Shown in pieces: positions 1 to 10,166 of a stretch of 64,000 nucleotides of DNA (position 1 is the stretch's first letter; every line of letters starts with the position of its first letter). A program made the position numbers and the translations under genes. The notes below the pieces were generated by a model. The model made no database searches. It had not been told where the DNA came from and worked only from the letters and a program-made list of their open reading frames with translations. The stretch lies in assembly GCA_033065855.1 (NCBI GenBank), contig JAVXUO010001495.1, positions 61,527 through 125,526 of the forward strand, written 5' to 3'. The DNA is from Escallonia rubra (Eukaryota; Streptophyta; Magnoliopsida; Escalloniales; Escalloniaceae).

Positions 1-149
1 TTGGATTGAATGTGTGATTTTTATTCATTTTTATTTCATTTGAGCAATTGAGAATTGAGAATTGAGATTGTTGATTGTGCATGCATTGAGCATTTGAGAA
101 TTGAGATTGTTGATGGAGGATGGGACCCAATTGGATTGAGATACCGGTT

Positions 150-1295
150 AGGTAGCATGGACACGGACACAGACACCCTGTCCGATAAACACTGACACCG
201 AAATGTCATATTTTGGCTTTATAGTTGTGGATACCTCTTCAAGAGGTGTCCGGCACCTCTTCAATGGGTGTCCGACACGGTGTCTGGCAATTAAAAAATA
301 AATCAATGTCTTCGGACACCGTTGAGAGGTGTCAGACACGTGTCCGGATGTGTCGATGAGGTGTCGAGGTGTCGGTAGGTCACGGACACCGCGTCTGATC
401 GACACCGACACCGAAATGTCACATTTTAGCTTTATACTTGTGGACACCTCTTCAAGAGGTGTTCGGCACCTCTTCAATGGGTGTCCGACACCTCTTCAAT
501 GGGCGTCCGACACGGCGTCCGGCACTCACAACATAAATCCATGCCTTCGCACACCGCTGAGAAGTGTCGGACACGTGTCCGGAGGTGTCAGACATGTGTC
601 GGGATATGTCAATGAGGTGTCGAGGTGTCGGTAGGTCACGGACACCGCGTCCGAACGACACCAACACCGAAATGTCACATTTTGGCTTTATACTTGTGGA
701 CACCTCTTCAACGGTTGTCCGGCACATCTTTAATGGGTGTCCGTCACGATGTCCGGCAATTAAAAAATAAATCAATATCTTCAGAAACCGCTGAGAGGTG
801 TCGGACACGTGTGCGGAGGTATCGGACACGTGTCTGGATGTGTCGATAAGGTGTCGAGGTGTCGGTAGGTCACGGACACTGCGTCCGATCGACACCAACA
901 CCGAAATGTCATATTTCAGCTTTATACTTGTGGACACCTCTTCAAGGGGTGTCCGACACGATGTCTGTCAATTAAAAATTAAATCAATGTCTTTGGCCAC
1001 CGCTGAGAGGTGTCGAATACGTGTCCGGATGTGTCGATAAGGTGTCGAGGTGTTGGTAGGTCACGGACACCCCGTCTGATCGAGACCGACACCGAAAAAT
1101 TTCACATTTTAGCTTTATACTTGTGGTCATCTCTTCAAGAGGTGTCCGACACCTCTTCAACGGGTGACATACACGGTGTCCGGCATTTAAAAAATAAATC
1201 AATGTCTTCGGACACCGCTGATAGGTGTCGGACACGTGTTCGGAGGTGTCAGACACCATACCGACACCCTATATGAGGTGTCGGTGCTTTATATC
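150..1295. repeat. GTGTCGG/CACGTG-rich tandem array, about 5 units
   Basis: About five diverged units of roughly 190-260 bp each carry the landmarks GGTCACGGACACCG, a CACCGAAATGTCACATTTT-type block and ACACCTCTTCAA. Landmark blocks start near 155, 375, 636, 870 and 1058. Many short palindromes such as GACACGTGTC occur, as at 336-345. The array ends in a motif containing CGACACCCTATATGAGGTGTCGG, which recurs at about 4012-4033. Open frames here on both strands are by-products of the repeat, not genes. Confidence 0.85.
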
Positions 1296-1337
1296 AATTT
1301 TCATTATTTAAATAATTTTGTTAACTGTTCATTGAGT

Positions 1338-1711
1338 CCTCGTGGTTCGGGTGTCATCGAAAGCTTTTGCCACCAGACCATTAGTTCCGTAAGCTGAAGG
1401 ATAAATTCGACATGACAATCGAGCGTGAGGTTGTAGACTGGACTACCCATCTAGTGAAGAAGTGCTCTCACACCTGTATGACTTAATACCGACATACCAC
1501 ATGGCAAGGGTGTGCTAGATCAGAAGATTATAGGGTACGGGAAATAGCACAACTGGAGGAAACATTGTATTTTTTGGGAGTTAGCCTATTAGAGGACACT
1601 CATTATCCGAAACAACATGGAAGTGATGCATATTGAGAATAACATTTTTGATAATGTGTTTAACACAGTGATGAATGTCAAGACGAAATCGAAAGATCAC
1701 CTTAAAGCGAG
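1338..1711 (+). pseudogene. TNP2 transposase fragment of the outer CACTA (upstream half)
   Basis: This stretch lines up base for base, with small indels, to about 7690-8064 of the inner element's TNP2 gene. The match covers the segment before the third acidic residue through the MHIE-type motif and on to the 'CTTAAAGCGAG' site. It is not open throughout: for example a base is lost near 1428 (GTTGTAGACTGG against GTTGTCACACTGG). It breaks off at the GAG of 1709-1711, and the gene continues at 12252 beyond the nested insertion. Homology starts abruptly at about 1338, next to the CACGTG array, which points to an internal deletion. Confidence 0.85.
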
Positions 1712-1905
1712 CACTACAAGAAAAGAGGGAATTAGCGACGGACTTTTAGCGACGGACGAAATTCCGTCGCTAAAAGTCTTTTCAGCGACGGAAAAAACCG
1801 TCGATGAAAATCCGTCGGTAAACATATTTAACGACGGAATAATTCCGTCGGTAAAAATACCCGTCGGTGAAAGTAGGTTTTTGCCGACGGACTTTTACTG
1901 ACAAG
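1712..1905 (+). repeat. 5' terminal inverted repeat and subterminal repeats of the inner CACTA
   Basis: CACTACAAGAAAA is followed by alternating direct and inverted copies of TAGCGACGGA / TCCGTCGCTAAAA motifs. These merge inward into a CCGTCGGTAAA variant. In characterised En/Spm elements, subterminal motifs like these are bound by the smaller element protein (TNPA). The same role for the TNP1-like product here is inferred. Confidence 0.88.
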
Positions 1906-1929
1906 TGTCTTCAGTCGGCAAAGGCCTTA

Positions 1930-2130
1930 AAAAGATCAGATCCCTTCTGCTTTTCTTTCTCCCGTTGCTCTCTCTCTCACCGGCGATATTTCCTCCGTCG
2001 CCATCCCCGGCAACCTAGCCCCCGACGGAATATAGCCTGCCACCGCCACCGACGCCGCCACTGTCGCCCATCTTCAAAACCGAAGGACCGCCGCCACCAC
2101 TGCCGCGCCGCCCATCTTAAAAAACTAGAG
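1930..2130 (+). other. GC-rich 5' leader exon of the inner CACTA (probable)
   Basis: A CT-rich then GC-rich block (CTCTCTCTCACCGGCG..., CCGCCACCGACGCCGCC) ends at CTAGAG, followed by a GTATGG donor-like site at 2131. The same arrangement sits just inside other CACTA 5' ends in this window: about 19440-19800, and on the minus strand at about 60374-60690, where a GTAAGT donor follows. It is probably a 5' UTR exon spliced over the repeat arrays to the transposase. A 26-nt candidate exon between CAG and GTAAGT lies at 2570-2595. The exon status is inferred. Confidence 0.5.
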
Positions 2131-2139
2131 GTATGGTAC

Positions 2140-2930
2140 ATCTAACCTTAACGTAATTTCATTCTCTCTTGCGGTGGTCTTATTTTGGTTTCATTGTCAA
2201 AGAATTGATGTGTTTATGTATTGGGAAGTTAATCATGTTAAATATCCCTCTTGTGATTAGAAGTTAATCATGTTAACGTAATTTCATTCTCTCTTGTGAT
2301 TAGAAGTTAATCATGTTAAATATCCCTGAAAAGAATTGATGTGTTTTCACCATTTGTGGTTTATGTATTGGGAAAATTTGGGTAGAATGATGGAAATGAG
2401 CCTATCTCATATAATCAAACCAACTGACTTCGTATATATTAGTTATAGTGTGAAATTATGTTAGCTTGTGACTTGTGAGTAGTATTCGAGTATGCAAATT
2501 AATAGTAACATTATTGTGACCATTACATTAGAAATAAATTGTGTGGTTTTGTTGTACTTGGTTCAACAGGTCTCTCGATCAAAAAAGCTTTTATGGTAAG
2601 TGAGAAAGCATGGAAGTATACTGATATAAAAAATAATTAGTTGCTTGCGGATTCAAGTTAGAAACTATATTCATTTCAATTGGTCCCGCCCGAACGTGCT
2701 ACGGGCCTAATGGGCTCGAGGGTCACTGGTCCAGGCACATTTGACAATCTCTTACGGGCACTGAGCGACAGGTCGTAATTGGTAAAATCAATACAAATTA
2801 CAGCGAAAACTAAATTATGTACAACTTTAGACATGAAGTTCATTTCTAATTTCACTACAATCCTACATGATATAGCACTTATCGTACAACCCGAACATCA
2901 ACAAAGACGGTCCTGAAAGTTCATAGTATT
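2140..2930. other. AT-rich interior of the inner CACTA, probable first intron
   Basis: No gene is visible. There is a short internal duplication: GTTAATCATGTTAAATATCCCT occurs twice, near 2226 and 2307. The rest is AT-rich sequence between the leader exon and the telomere-like array. Its only feature of note is the 26-nt candidate exon mentioned under the leader. Confidence 0.5.
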
Positions 2931-2934
2931 TCTC

Positions 2935-3465
2935 TTTAAACCTTAAATTGAATGTCTTAATCGAATCGAACCCTAAAGTAAACTATAGAACCCCTAATTG
3001 AATGCCCTAATCCAACCGAACCCTAAATTGAACTTATTGAACCCCCTAATTGAATATCCCAATTCAACCGACCACTAAATTGAAGTAATTGACCCATAAT
3101 AGAACCATAAATCGAAGTAATAGCACCCTAATTAAACCCTAAATTGAATGCCCTAATACATTTGAACCCTAAATTAAACTAATTGAACCCCTAATTGAAC
3201 CCTAAATTGAATGCCCTAATCCAATCGAACCCTAAATTGAACTAATTGAACCCCCTAATTGAACCCTAAATTTAATGCCCTAATACAAACGAACACCAAA
3301 TTAAACTAATAGAACCCTAAATAAAAGTAATTGAACCATAAATAAATCCTAAATTGAATGCCCTAATCGAATCGAATCCTAAATTAAACCAGTTTATCCC
3401 CTAATTGAACCCTAAATTGAATATCCTGATACAATCGAACCCTAAATTGAAATAATTCAAGCGCA
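2935..3465. repeat. Telomere-like degenerate array (AACCCTAAATTGAA units)
   Basis: About 530 bp consist of short units based on AACCCTAAATTGAATGCCCTAATCC. The telomeric core CCCTAAA is embedded, but the unit is longer and variable. A related array sits in the same relative place in the third CACTA (20215-20750). It is therefore part of the element family, not a chromosome end. Confidence 0.8.
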
Positions 3466-3719
3466 TCGGATATGTGTATTTTGAACAATTTTTTTCCATT
3501 TGAACATTGATAATTTGTTTGATAATTTTCAGTTGTTAATTGTGCATTTGAGAATTGTGATTATTGATCGATGATTTTAGGTTGTTAATTGATGATTTTA
3601 GGTTATTAGCTGTGCATTTGAAGTAATTGCGATTATTAATTGATGATTTTAGGTTGTTAATTGATGATTTTAGATTATTAATTGTGCATTGAGCATTTGA
3701 GATATTGAGATTATTGACG

Positions 3720-4040
3720 GAGGATGGGACCCAATTGGATTGAATGTGTGATTTTTGTTAATTTTTATTGCATTGAGCATTTGAGAATTGAGATTGTTGA
3801 CGGAGGATGGGACCCAATTGGATTGAGATACCTGTTAGTTAGCGCAGACACGAACCAAATTAATGTATGCCGATGTGTCAGGAGGTGCGTGTCGGTGGGC
3901 GTTGGACACGTGTCCGGTGGGCGTCGAACACGTGTCCGGAGGCGTCGGACACGTGTCGGTATGTGTCGGACACGTGTCCGGAGGTGTCAGACACGTATCA
4001 GACACCATATCGACACCCTATATGAGGTGTCGGAATTGAG
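3720..4040. repeat. Leader plus CACGTG-rich array, second copy
   Basis: It repeats the leader seen at about 1-150 (GGAGGATGGGACCCAATTGG) twice and then carries four CACGTG-centred copies at about 3905-3975. It ends in CGACACCCTATATGAGGTGTCGG like the array at 150-1295. It is a short version of that array inside the inner element. Confidence 0.85.
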
Positions 4041-4082
4041 ATTGTTGAATGTGCATTAAATTTAGGTTAGTTAGGTTAATGC

Positions 4083-5630
4083 GACATTTTTAGCATGCAC
4101 CTCCTGGAATCTCATCGTGGCTCCACTGGCTATAATTAGCCCTAATTAGTGCTGATTAACAATATTTTAATAAATCAATTAACCCTAATTAGTTCTAACG
4201 AGCCTAATTAGTTTTAATTAACCCTAAGAACCTAATGAAAATCAAATTAGCTGTAATTACCCCAAATTAGCCCAAATGAACCCAATTATGCGCATATTGA
4301 TTATAGTTAGCCTAATTAGTCGTAATTTGCACTAACATAACCCAATTAAGCCTAATTAGCACTAGTTAGGACTAATCAACACTACGCGGTACCATTAAAA
4401 CCCTAATTAGGACTAAATAACCCTAATTAGTCATAATCAACCCTAATTAGCTATAATTATCCGAAACTAGCCCTCATTAACATTAATTAGCCCTAACATA
4501 ACCCAATTAAGCCTAATTAACCTTAATTAGGACTAATCAACACTACTCGGCACCATTAAAACCCTAATTAGGACTAAATAACCCTAATTAGTCATAATCA
4601 ACCCTAATTAGCTATAATTGTTCGAAACTAGCCCTCATTAACATTAATTAGTCCTAACATAACCCAATTAAGCCTAATTAGCCCTAATTAGGACTAATAA
4701 GTACTACTCGGCACAATTAAATCCTAATTAGGACTAAATAACCCTAATTAGTCCTAATCAACCCTAATTAGCTATAATTATCCGAAACTAGCCCTCATTA
4801 ACATTAATTAAGCCTAATTAGCCCTAATTAGGACTAATCAGCACTACTCGGCACAATTAAACCCTAATTAGGACTAAATAACCCTAATTAGTCCTAATCA
4901 AACCTAATTAGCTATAATTATCCGAAACTAGCCTTCAATAACATTAATTAGCCTTAACATAACACAATTAAGCCTAATTAGCCCTAAGTACGACTAATCA
5001 GTATTACTCGGCACAATTAAGCCCTAATTAGGACTGAATAATCCTAATTAGTCCTAATCAACCCTAATTAGCTATAATTATCCGAAACTAGCCCCGAATA
5101 ACATTAATTACCCCTAACATAACCCAATTAAGCCTAATTAGCCCTAATTACGACTAATCAGCACTACTCGGCACAATTAAGCCTTAATTAGGACTAAATA
5201 ACCCTAATTAGTCCTAACCAACCCTAATTAGCTATAATTATCCAAAACTAGCCCTCAATAACATTAATTAGCCCTAACATAACCCAATTAAGCCTAATTA
5301 GCCCTAATTAGGACTAATCAGCACTACTCGGCACAATTAAACCCTAATTAGGACTAAATAACCCTAATTAGTCCTAATCAACCCTAATTAGCTATAATTA
5401 TCCGAAACTAGCCATCAAATAACATTAATTAGCCGTAACATAACCCAATTAAGCCTAATTAGCGCTAATTAGGACTAATCAGCACTACTCGGCACAATTA
5501 AACCCTAATTGTGACTAAATGACGCGAATTAGTCCTAATCAACCCTAATCAGCTATAATTAATACTCGTAATTAACCCTAATAACCCAGTTAGCCCTAAT
5601 TAGCCCTTGTACATCCCATAATTACTCCAT
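4083..5630. repeat. CTAATTAG minisatellite with about 160-bp higher-order unit
   Basis: Short CCTAATTAG and ACCCTAATTAG words are arranged in a longer unit marked by ACTACTCGGCAC. The marker occurs near 4382, 4541, 4701, 4842, 5001, 5161, 5321 and 5484. That gives about eight copies with spacing close to 160 bp (one of about 141). Neighbouring units are very similar, which suggests recent unequal exchange or slippage. It lies in the inner CACTA upstream of TNP2. Confidence 0.9.
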
Positions 5631-5639
5631 GTTGCCCAG

Positions 5640-6340
5640 AGATGGTTTAATTACTCGTTGTTTACAAACCCTGCCTTCTTTATATTAGTTGTTGTTTTGA
5701 AAAGTCCATTGGCAACGAGATGGTTCAACTCGTTGCCAACGAATTCTATTTAATGTGGAATTGGTAACATATGTAACGATCTTTCTGCAGTTTTGATATT
5801 TCGGAAAGATTCTTGCATATGTTATCAATTTCTGAACGCATGCATGCATAGAAACCCTTAGTTCCCGTTCAAAGGTACTCATTACAAAGTAATGCCTTGT
5901 AATGAGCCTTTGGATGTCTAGTTTGGACAATTTGGAAAAGCTAATAGTTTATAAAACTGTGTTTTGACTCATGCTTTGTGTTCTATGTCGTGGATATTTG
6001 GTACACGTTCTCGTGTGTTTCTCCGGGTGCATACAGATCTGGTGTTCTAACATCCGTCAAACCTTCCTGAGCTAGATGAATGTTAGAACACCTAATCGAT
6101 GTCGTGTACTTGGAGAAATGCGGGGAGGTGCTGCCGAATTTTCCATAGACATGGGACTAAGCATGAGTTATTCACTGTTTTATAAACATGTGCTTTTCTG
6201 AATGGGATAGGACCACTACCTGTTCAAGAGTGGAGGGGAAATATGTAAACATGTTGTAACATTCATGCATTCATATTTACATCAGCAATGCCTAATCACT
6301 GGTCATTATTGAAGGTGGTATACAGTACGATAATTCAGTC
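5640..6340 (+). other. Region upstream of the TNP2 gene
   Basis: No confident coding sequence is visible. Part of it (about 6020-6150, including ATCGATGTCGTGTACTTG) is conserved at about 21000-21130 in the third CACTA, so it belongs to the transposon family and may hold 5' exon or regulatory sequence. It leads directly into the transposase start at 6344. Confidence 0.5.
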
Positions 6341-6343
6341 GTC

Positions 6344-9300
6344 ATGTCAGTCGATCGAAGTTGGATGAAAAAGAAGAATGCTGAAGATTTTGAGTGTCGC
6401 GTTGACGAATTTCTCGACTTCGCTTATGCGCATCCTGCACATGTTGACCTTGATAAGATAAGGTGTCCGTGCCGTAGGTGTGAGTTGTTGCACTGGATAA
6501 AAAATAATGGTGGTAAAACGGCATCTTCATCGGTACGATTTTATGGGTGGATACACAAGGTGGACGCAGCACGGGGAAACGATAGTATTGTCGTCCAACT
6601 CGGCTAGTCAAACTGAAGTTAAGGAGGAGGCACGATATGATTACCGAGATATGATTATGGTTGCTGGGCATGCTAATGTTAACTGGGGTAACGATAGTTC
6701 ACAACCGCCGAACGAGGGGGGTCATCAATTGTATGAGTTGTTTAGGGCTGTGGAAGAGTCGCTGTGGGTTAGAGCTCTAAAACACATACGACTGTATGCG
6801 GTTAGTAGGTTATTACAGTTGAAATCAGACCACGGGCTGAGTGAGAAAGGTTTTAACGAGTTTGTTACCTTAATCAAAGAAATATTGCCCGAAAGTGAAA
6901 AGCTACCGCCGTCGTACTATGACGCGAAGAAGATGATGAGGAAACTTGGGTTGAGCTATGACCGGATAGATGCGTGCAATAACGATTGTGTATTATTCTG
7001 GAAAGAGAATAATGATTTGTCACAGTGTCCAGTATGTGATCATTCGAAGTACAAACCGGACAAATGGAAGAAGAAAAAGATTGCATGGAAGATATTGCGA
7101 TATTTCCCGGTCACACCACGGCTTCAAAGAATGTACTACTCCTCCAATACGGCTGAACATATGAGGGCTCACCGTGAGACTCGCAGCAACGATGCCGATG
7201 TGCTGACACACCCAGCTGATGGAGAGGCGTGGAAGGAGTTTGACCGCAGGCATCCAGTCTTTGCTCAGGAAGTTCGGAATGTTAGACTTGGTCTGGCAAC
7301 CGATGGGTTCAACCCTTTCGGTCAGTCTACCACGCCTTACTTCTGTTGGCCTGTTATTATTGTCCCTTACAACCTTCCACCAGGCATGTGCATGAAGAAG
7401 CCGTATATGTTCTTGTCGTTGCTTATTCCGGGGCCGAAGAGTCCCGGTAAGGACATAGATGTGTATTTAAGGCCGTTGATTGATGAGTTAAAACAGTTAT
7501 GGAATCATGGAGTCGAAACATATGATGCATCCCTTAAACAAAATTTTCAGATGAGGGCTGCTTTGATGTGGACTATACATGATTTCCCCGCATTGGGAAT
7601 GACGTGTGGCTGGAGCACACATGGGAAGCTAGCATGCCCTGCTTGTATGGGCGTGAACCCCGGTCATACGTTAAAGCACGGCGGAAAGGCCTCGTGGTTC
7701 GGATGTCACCGTAAGCTTTTGCCACCGGGCCATCAGTTTCGTAGGCAGAAGGATAAATTTGACGGGACAATCGAGCGTGAGGTTGTCACACTGGACTACC
7801 CATCTGGTGAAGAAGTATTCTCACACCTGGAGGCACTTGATACTGACATACCACACGGTAAGGGTGTGCCGGATCAGAAGATTACAGGGTTCGGGAAAGA
7901 GCACAACTGGAGAAAATTTTGTATCTTCTGGGAGTTAGCCTACTGGAGGACGCTCGTTATCCGAAACAACATGGATGTGATGCATATTGAGAAGAACGTT
8001 TTTGATAATGTGTTCAACACAGTGATGAATGTCAAGGGCAAATCGAAAGATCACCTTAAAGCGAGAAGGGATCTACAACAGTTGGGTGTACGCCGTGAAT
8101 TGCATCCTCGGACAGTCAGTGGGAGGACCATACTTCCGAAAGCACCTTACTGTCTAGACAAGAAACAAGTGGAGAAGGTCTGTCAGTGGGTTAAGAATTT
8201 GAAGCTTCCGGATGGGTTTGCGTCCAACATATCTCGTTGTTGCAATGTATCGGAATGCAAGTTCCAAGGGATGAAGAGTCACGACTGCCACGTATTCATG
8301 GAGAGATTCATTCCTATTGCCTTCCGGGGACTGTTGCCACGGGTTGTTTGTGAGACTTTGACTGAATTATCTCATTTCTTTCGAGATATATGCTCTTCTA
8401 CGATCCGGGTGAGTAACATGGAAGTGCTTGAGAAGAACATTGTGGTGACGATTTGCAAGCTGGAGAAAATCTTCCCACCTTCGTTCTTTGATTCAATGGA
8501 GCATCTGCCTGTTCACTTGGCATATGAAGCTAAGATGGGTGGACCCGTGCAATATCGGTGGATGTATCCCTTCGAGAGGTAATCCTTAAATTGTTACAGT
8601 TGTTCGTTTACACTTAATGCGACATCTGTTATCATTGATATTCCACCTAACTCGATTCGCTAAACTTCTAGGTTCATGTTCCATTTAAAGAAAAAAGTCC
8701 GTAATAAGGCTCGGGTTGAGGGCTCAATTGCGGAGGCTTACGTAATGGAAGAACTTGTAAACTTTTGTAGTCAATATTTCGGGCCTGATGTTGGTACAAG
8801 GTTAAATCAACTAGGCCGAAATGACCCCGGAGCAAGCACAAATTTGGAAGGGCAATTGTCAATATTCAAGCAGTCAGGTAGTCCGTTCGGCCGAACGTAT
8901 ACTCGATGGCTAACGGATGAAGAGTACAGTGCTGCAACAATATATGCCCTTCTAAATTGCGATGAAGTTTCGGCATTCGTTGAGTAAGTTAAAGTCTTAA
9001 TTCACTTACATTGTTGTACATAATTGAAAGTGTGTGTTAAGCGAGTCAACTATATTGGTTTGCAGTGAGTTCGATGCGGAATCTTTAATCACTGATCCCG
9101 CTGGACTTGAATCTCATCGGAAATCACAATTTGTACAGTGGTTCAAAATCCGTGTAAGATTGTTTAACGAAATTATATTATGTGTTATATACAGTTCTGT
9201 GGCCAATTAGTATACTGATTTATCCTTAATTTTTACCGTCATCTACAATAGGTTCAGTCAATGGATAGACCAGTGGCCTCCTGCTTGAAATTACTAGCCG

Positions 9301-10001
9301 AAGGCCCTAACAAACAAACATCCTGTTACGGAGGCTATATCATCAACGGGTTTAGGTTTAACGTAAAAGATGATGACCGAACAAAACAAACCCAAAACAG
9401 TGGAGTCTTGGTCAACGGCGACTGTTATGCCGAGAATTGCATGGACTTTTACGGAGAGCTAGATGAGATTGTTGAGCTAACATATCTGGGTTCCCAAAAC
9501 CGCCTGGTAATGTTCAAGTGTACGTGGTTCGATGTCACATGCAGTAGAGGAATCCGTGTTAGCTCTCAAGGGATTGTAGATGTCAATGTCAAGTCAAGAC
9601 TTGCATCAGACGAGCCCTTTGTGTTTGCTAGTCAAGCTGTACAAGTCTTTTACGCGGAGGACGTCGCCAATCCCAAATCTCATTGGTATACAACTATCAA
9701 GTCCAAGAAATTGCCCGTGACATATGACAGTGAGCTAGACTCCTTTCAAGCCGACCAACCACGTGTCTTGTTCCCTGTTGAGGTCAACAACGAGGAGGAC
9801 GATCTTCCTCTTCCAACAACACTTCTTGTGGGAGAAGAAGTCGTAGATGATGACGCGGAAGACGTGGAAAGTGTTGGAGATGATGTGACCGAGTCTACTG
9901 ATGAAGAGGATGAATTAGAAGATGAAGAGGACGACGAGTCCCACGAAGAAGAGGGCGACGAGGAAAGTGATGAAGATGATTCGCAAACTGAAAATGATTG
10001 A
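6344..10001 (+). CDS. CACTA TNP2-type transposase (4 exons, one frame offset)
   Basis: This is the probable catalytic transposase of the inner CACTA. Exons are 6344-8578, 8672-8983, 9066-9153 and 9252-10001, all with GT-AG introns and matching phases; from 6507 on they give 1073 aa. The N-terminus (MSVDRSWM..., CPCRRC) looks like a transposase-associated zinc domain. It is followed by a TNP2 domain with LATDGFNPFG, WTIHDFPALG and VMHIEKNVFDN. The acidic residues D266, D359 and E495 (counted from 6507) are my candidates for the DDE triad. Next come DUF4218 (end of exon 1 and exon 2), DUF4216 (exon 4) and a long Asp/Glu tail. The N-terminal domain is in a different frame from the rest: reading passes to +1 near 6499-6507 with no credible intron. 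Translation may instead start at 6507. Confidence 0.88.
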
Positions 10002-10004
10002 CTT

Positions 10005-10166
10005 GTAATGTTGTAACATCACGGGAAAAATGTAGTAACATTTTAGAACTTGGTGTTTATTGATGTGTTTTTGCACATCCGTTCATATATATATATATAT
10101 AGTGCCGATGATGATTTATGCCAAATTATTGTTTTTAACGTGTTAATGTTTTTGTAAATAATCTAT
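10005..10166 (+). other. TNP2-TNP1 intergenic spacer
   Basis: A short spacer follows the TNP2 stop. It holds a small TA microsatellite at about 10086-10101, which is greatly expanded in the related copy at 44819-44862. Both genes lie on the same strand about 165 bp apart, as expected for genes transcribed together or spliced from one primary transcript, as in En/Spm. That mode of expression is inferred. Confidence 0.5.

Larger units (their letters stand above)
1..1711 (+). mobile_element. Outer CACTA element, 5' part (interrupted, truncated by window start)
   Basis: The segment ends in a TNP2 transposase fragment that stops at the GAG target site, where the inner CACTA begins at 1712. The matching rest of the gene resumes at 12252. 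The leader text of about 1-150 and the CACGTG-rich array are also found inside the inner element at about 3730-4040, which supports reading all of 1-1711 as element interior. Relative to the inner copy, the CTAATTAG array and the first part of TNP2 are missing, so this copy is internally deleted. Its 5' terminus is not visible and presumably lies before base 1 (inference). Confidence 0.75.

Noticed and set aside
148..1276. Overlapping open frames on both strands encoding VSDT/RCRTP-type repeats
   Set aside because: They follow the period of the CACGTG array, occur on both strands, and have no domain. They are compositional.
2935..3465. Chromosome end or interstitial telomere
   Set aside because: Units are irregular and longer than the CCCTAAA heptamer. 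They sit at a fixed place inside CACTA elements.
4083..5630. CRISPR-like array (regular repeats of about 160 bp)
   Set aside because: The spacers are themselves repeated, there are no cas genes, and the setting is a plant transposon.
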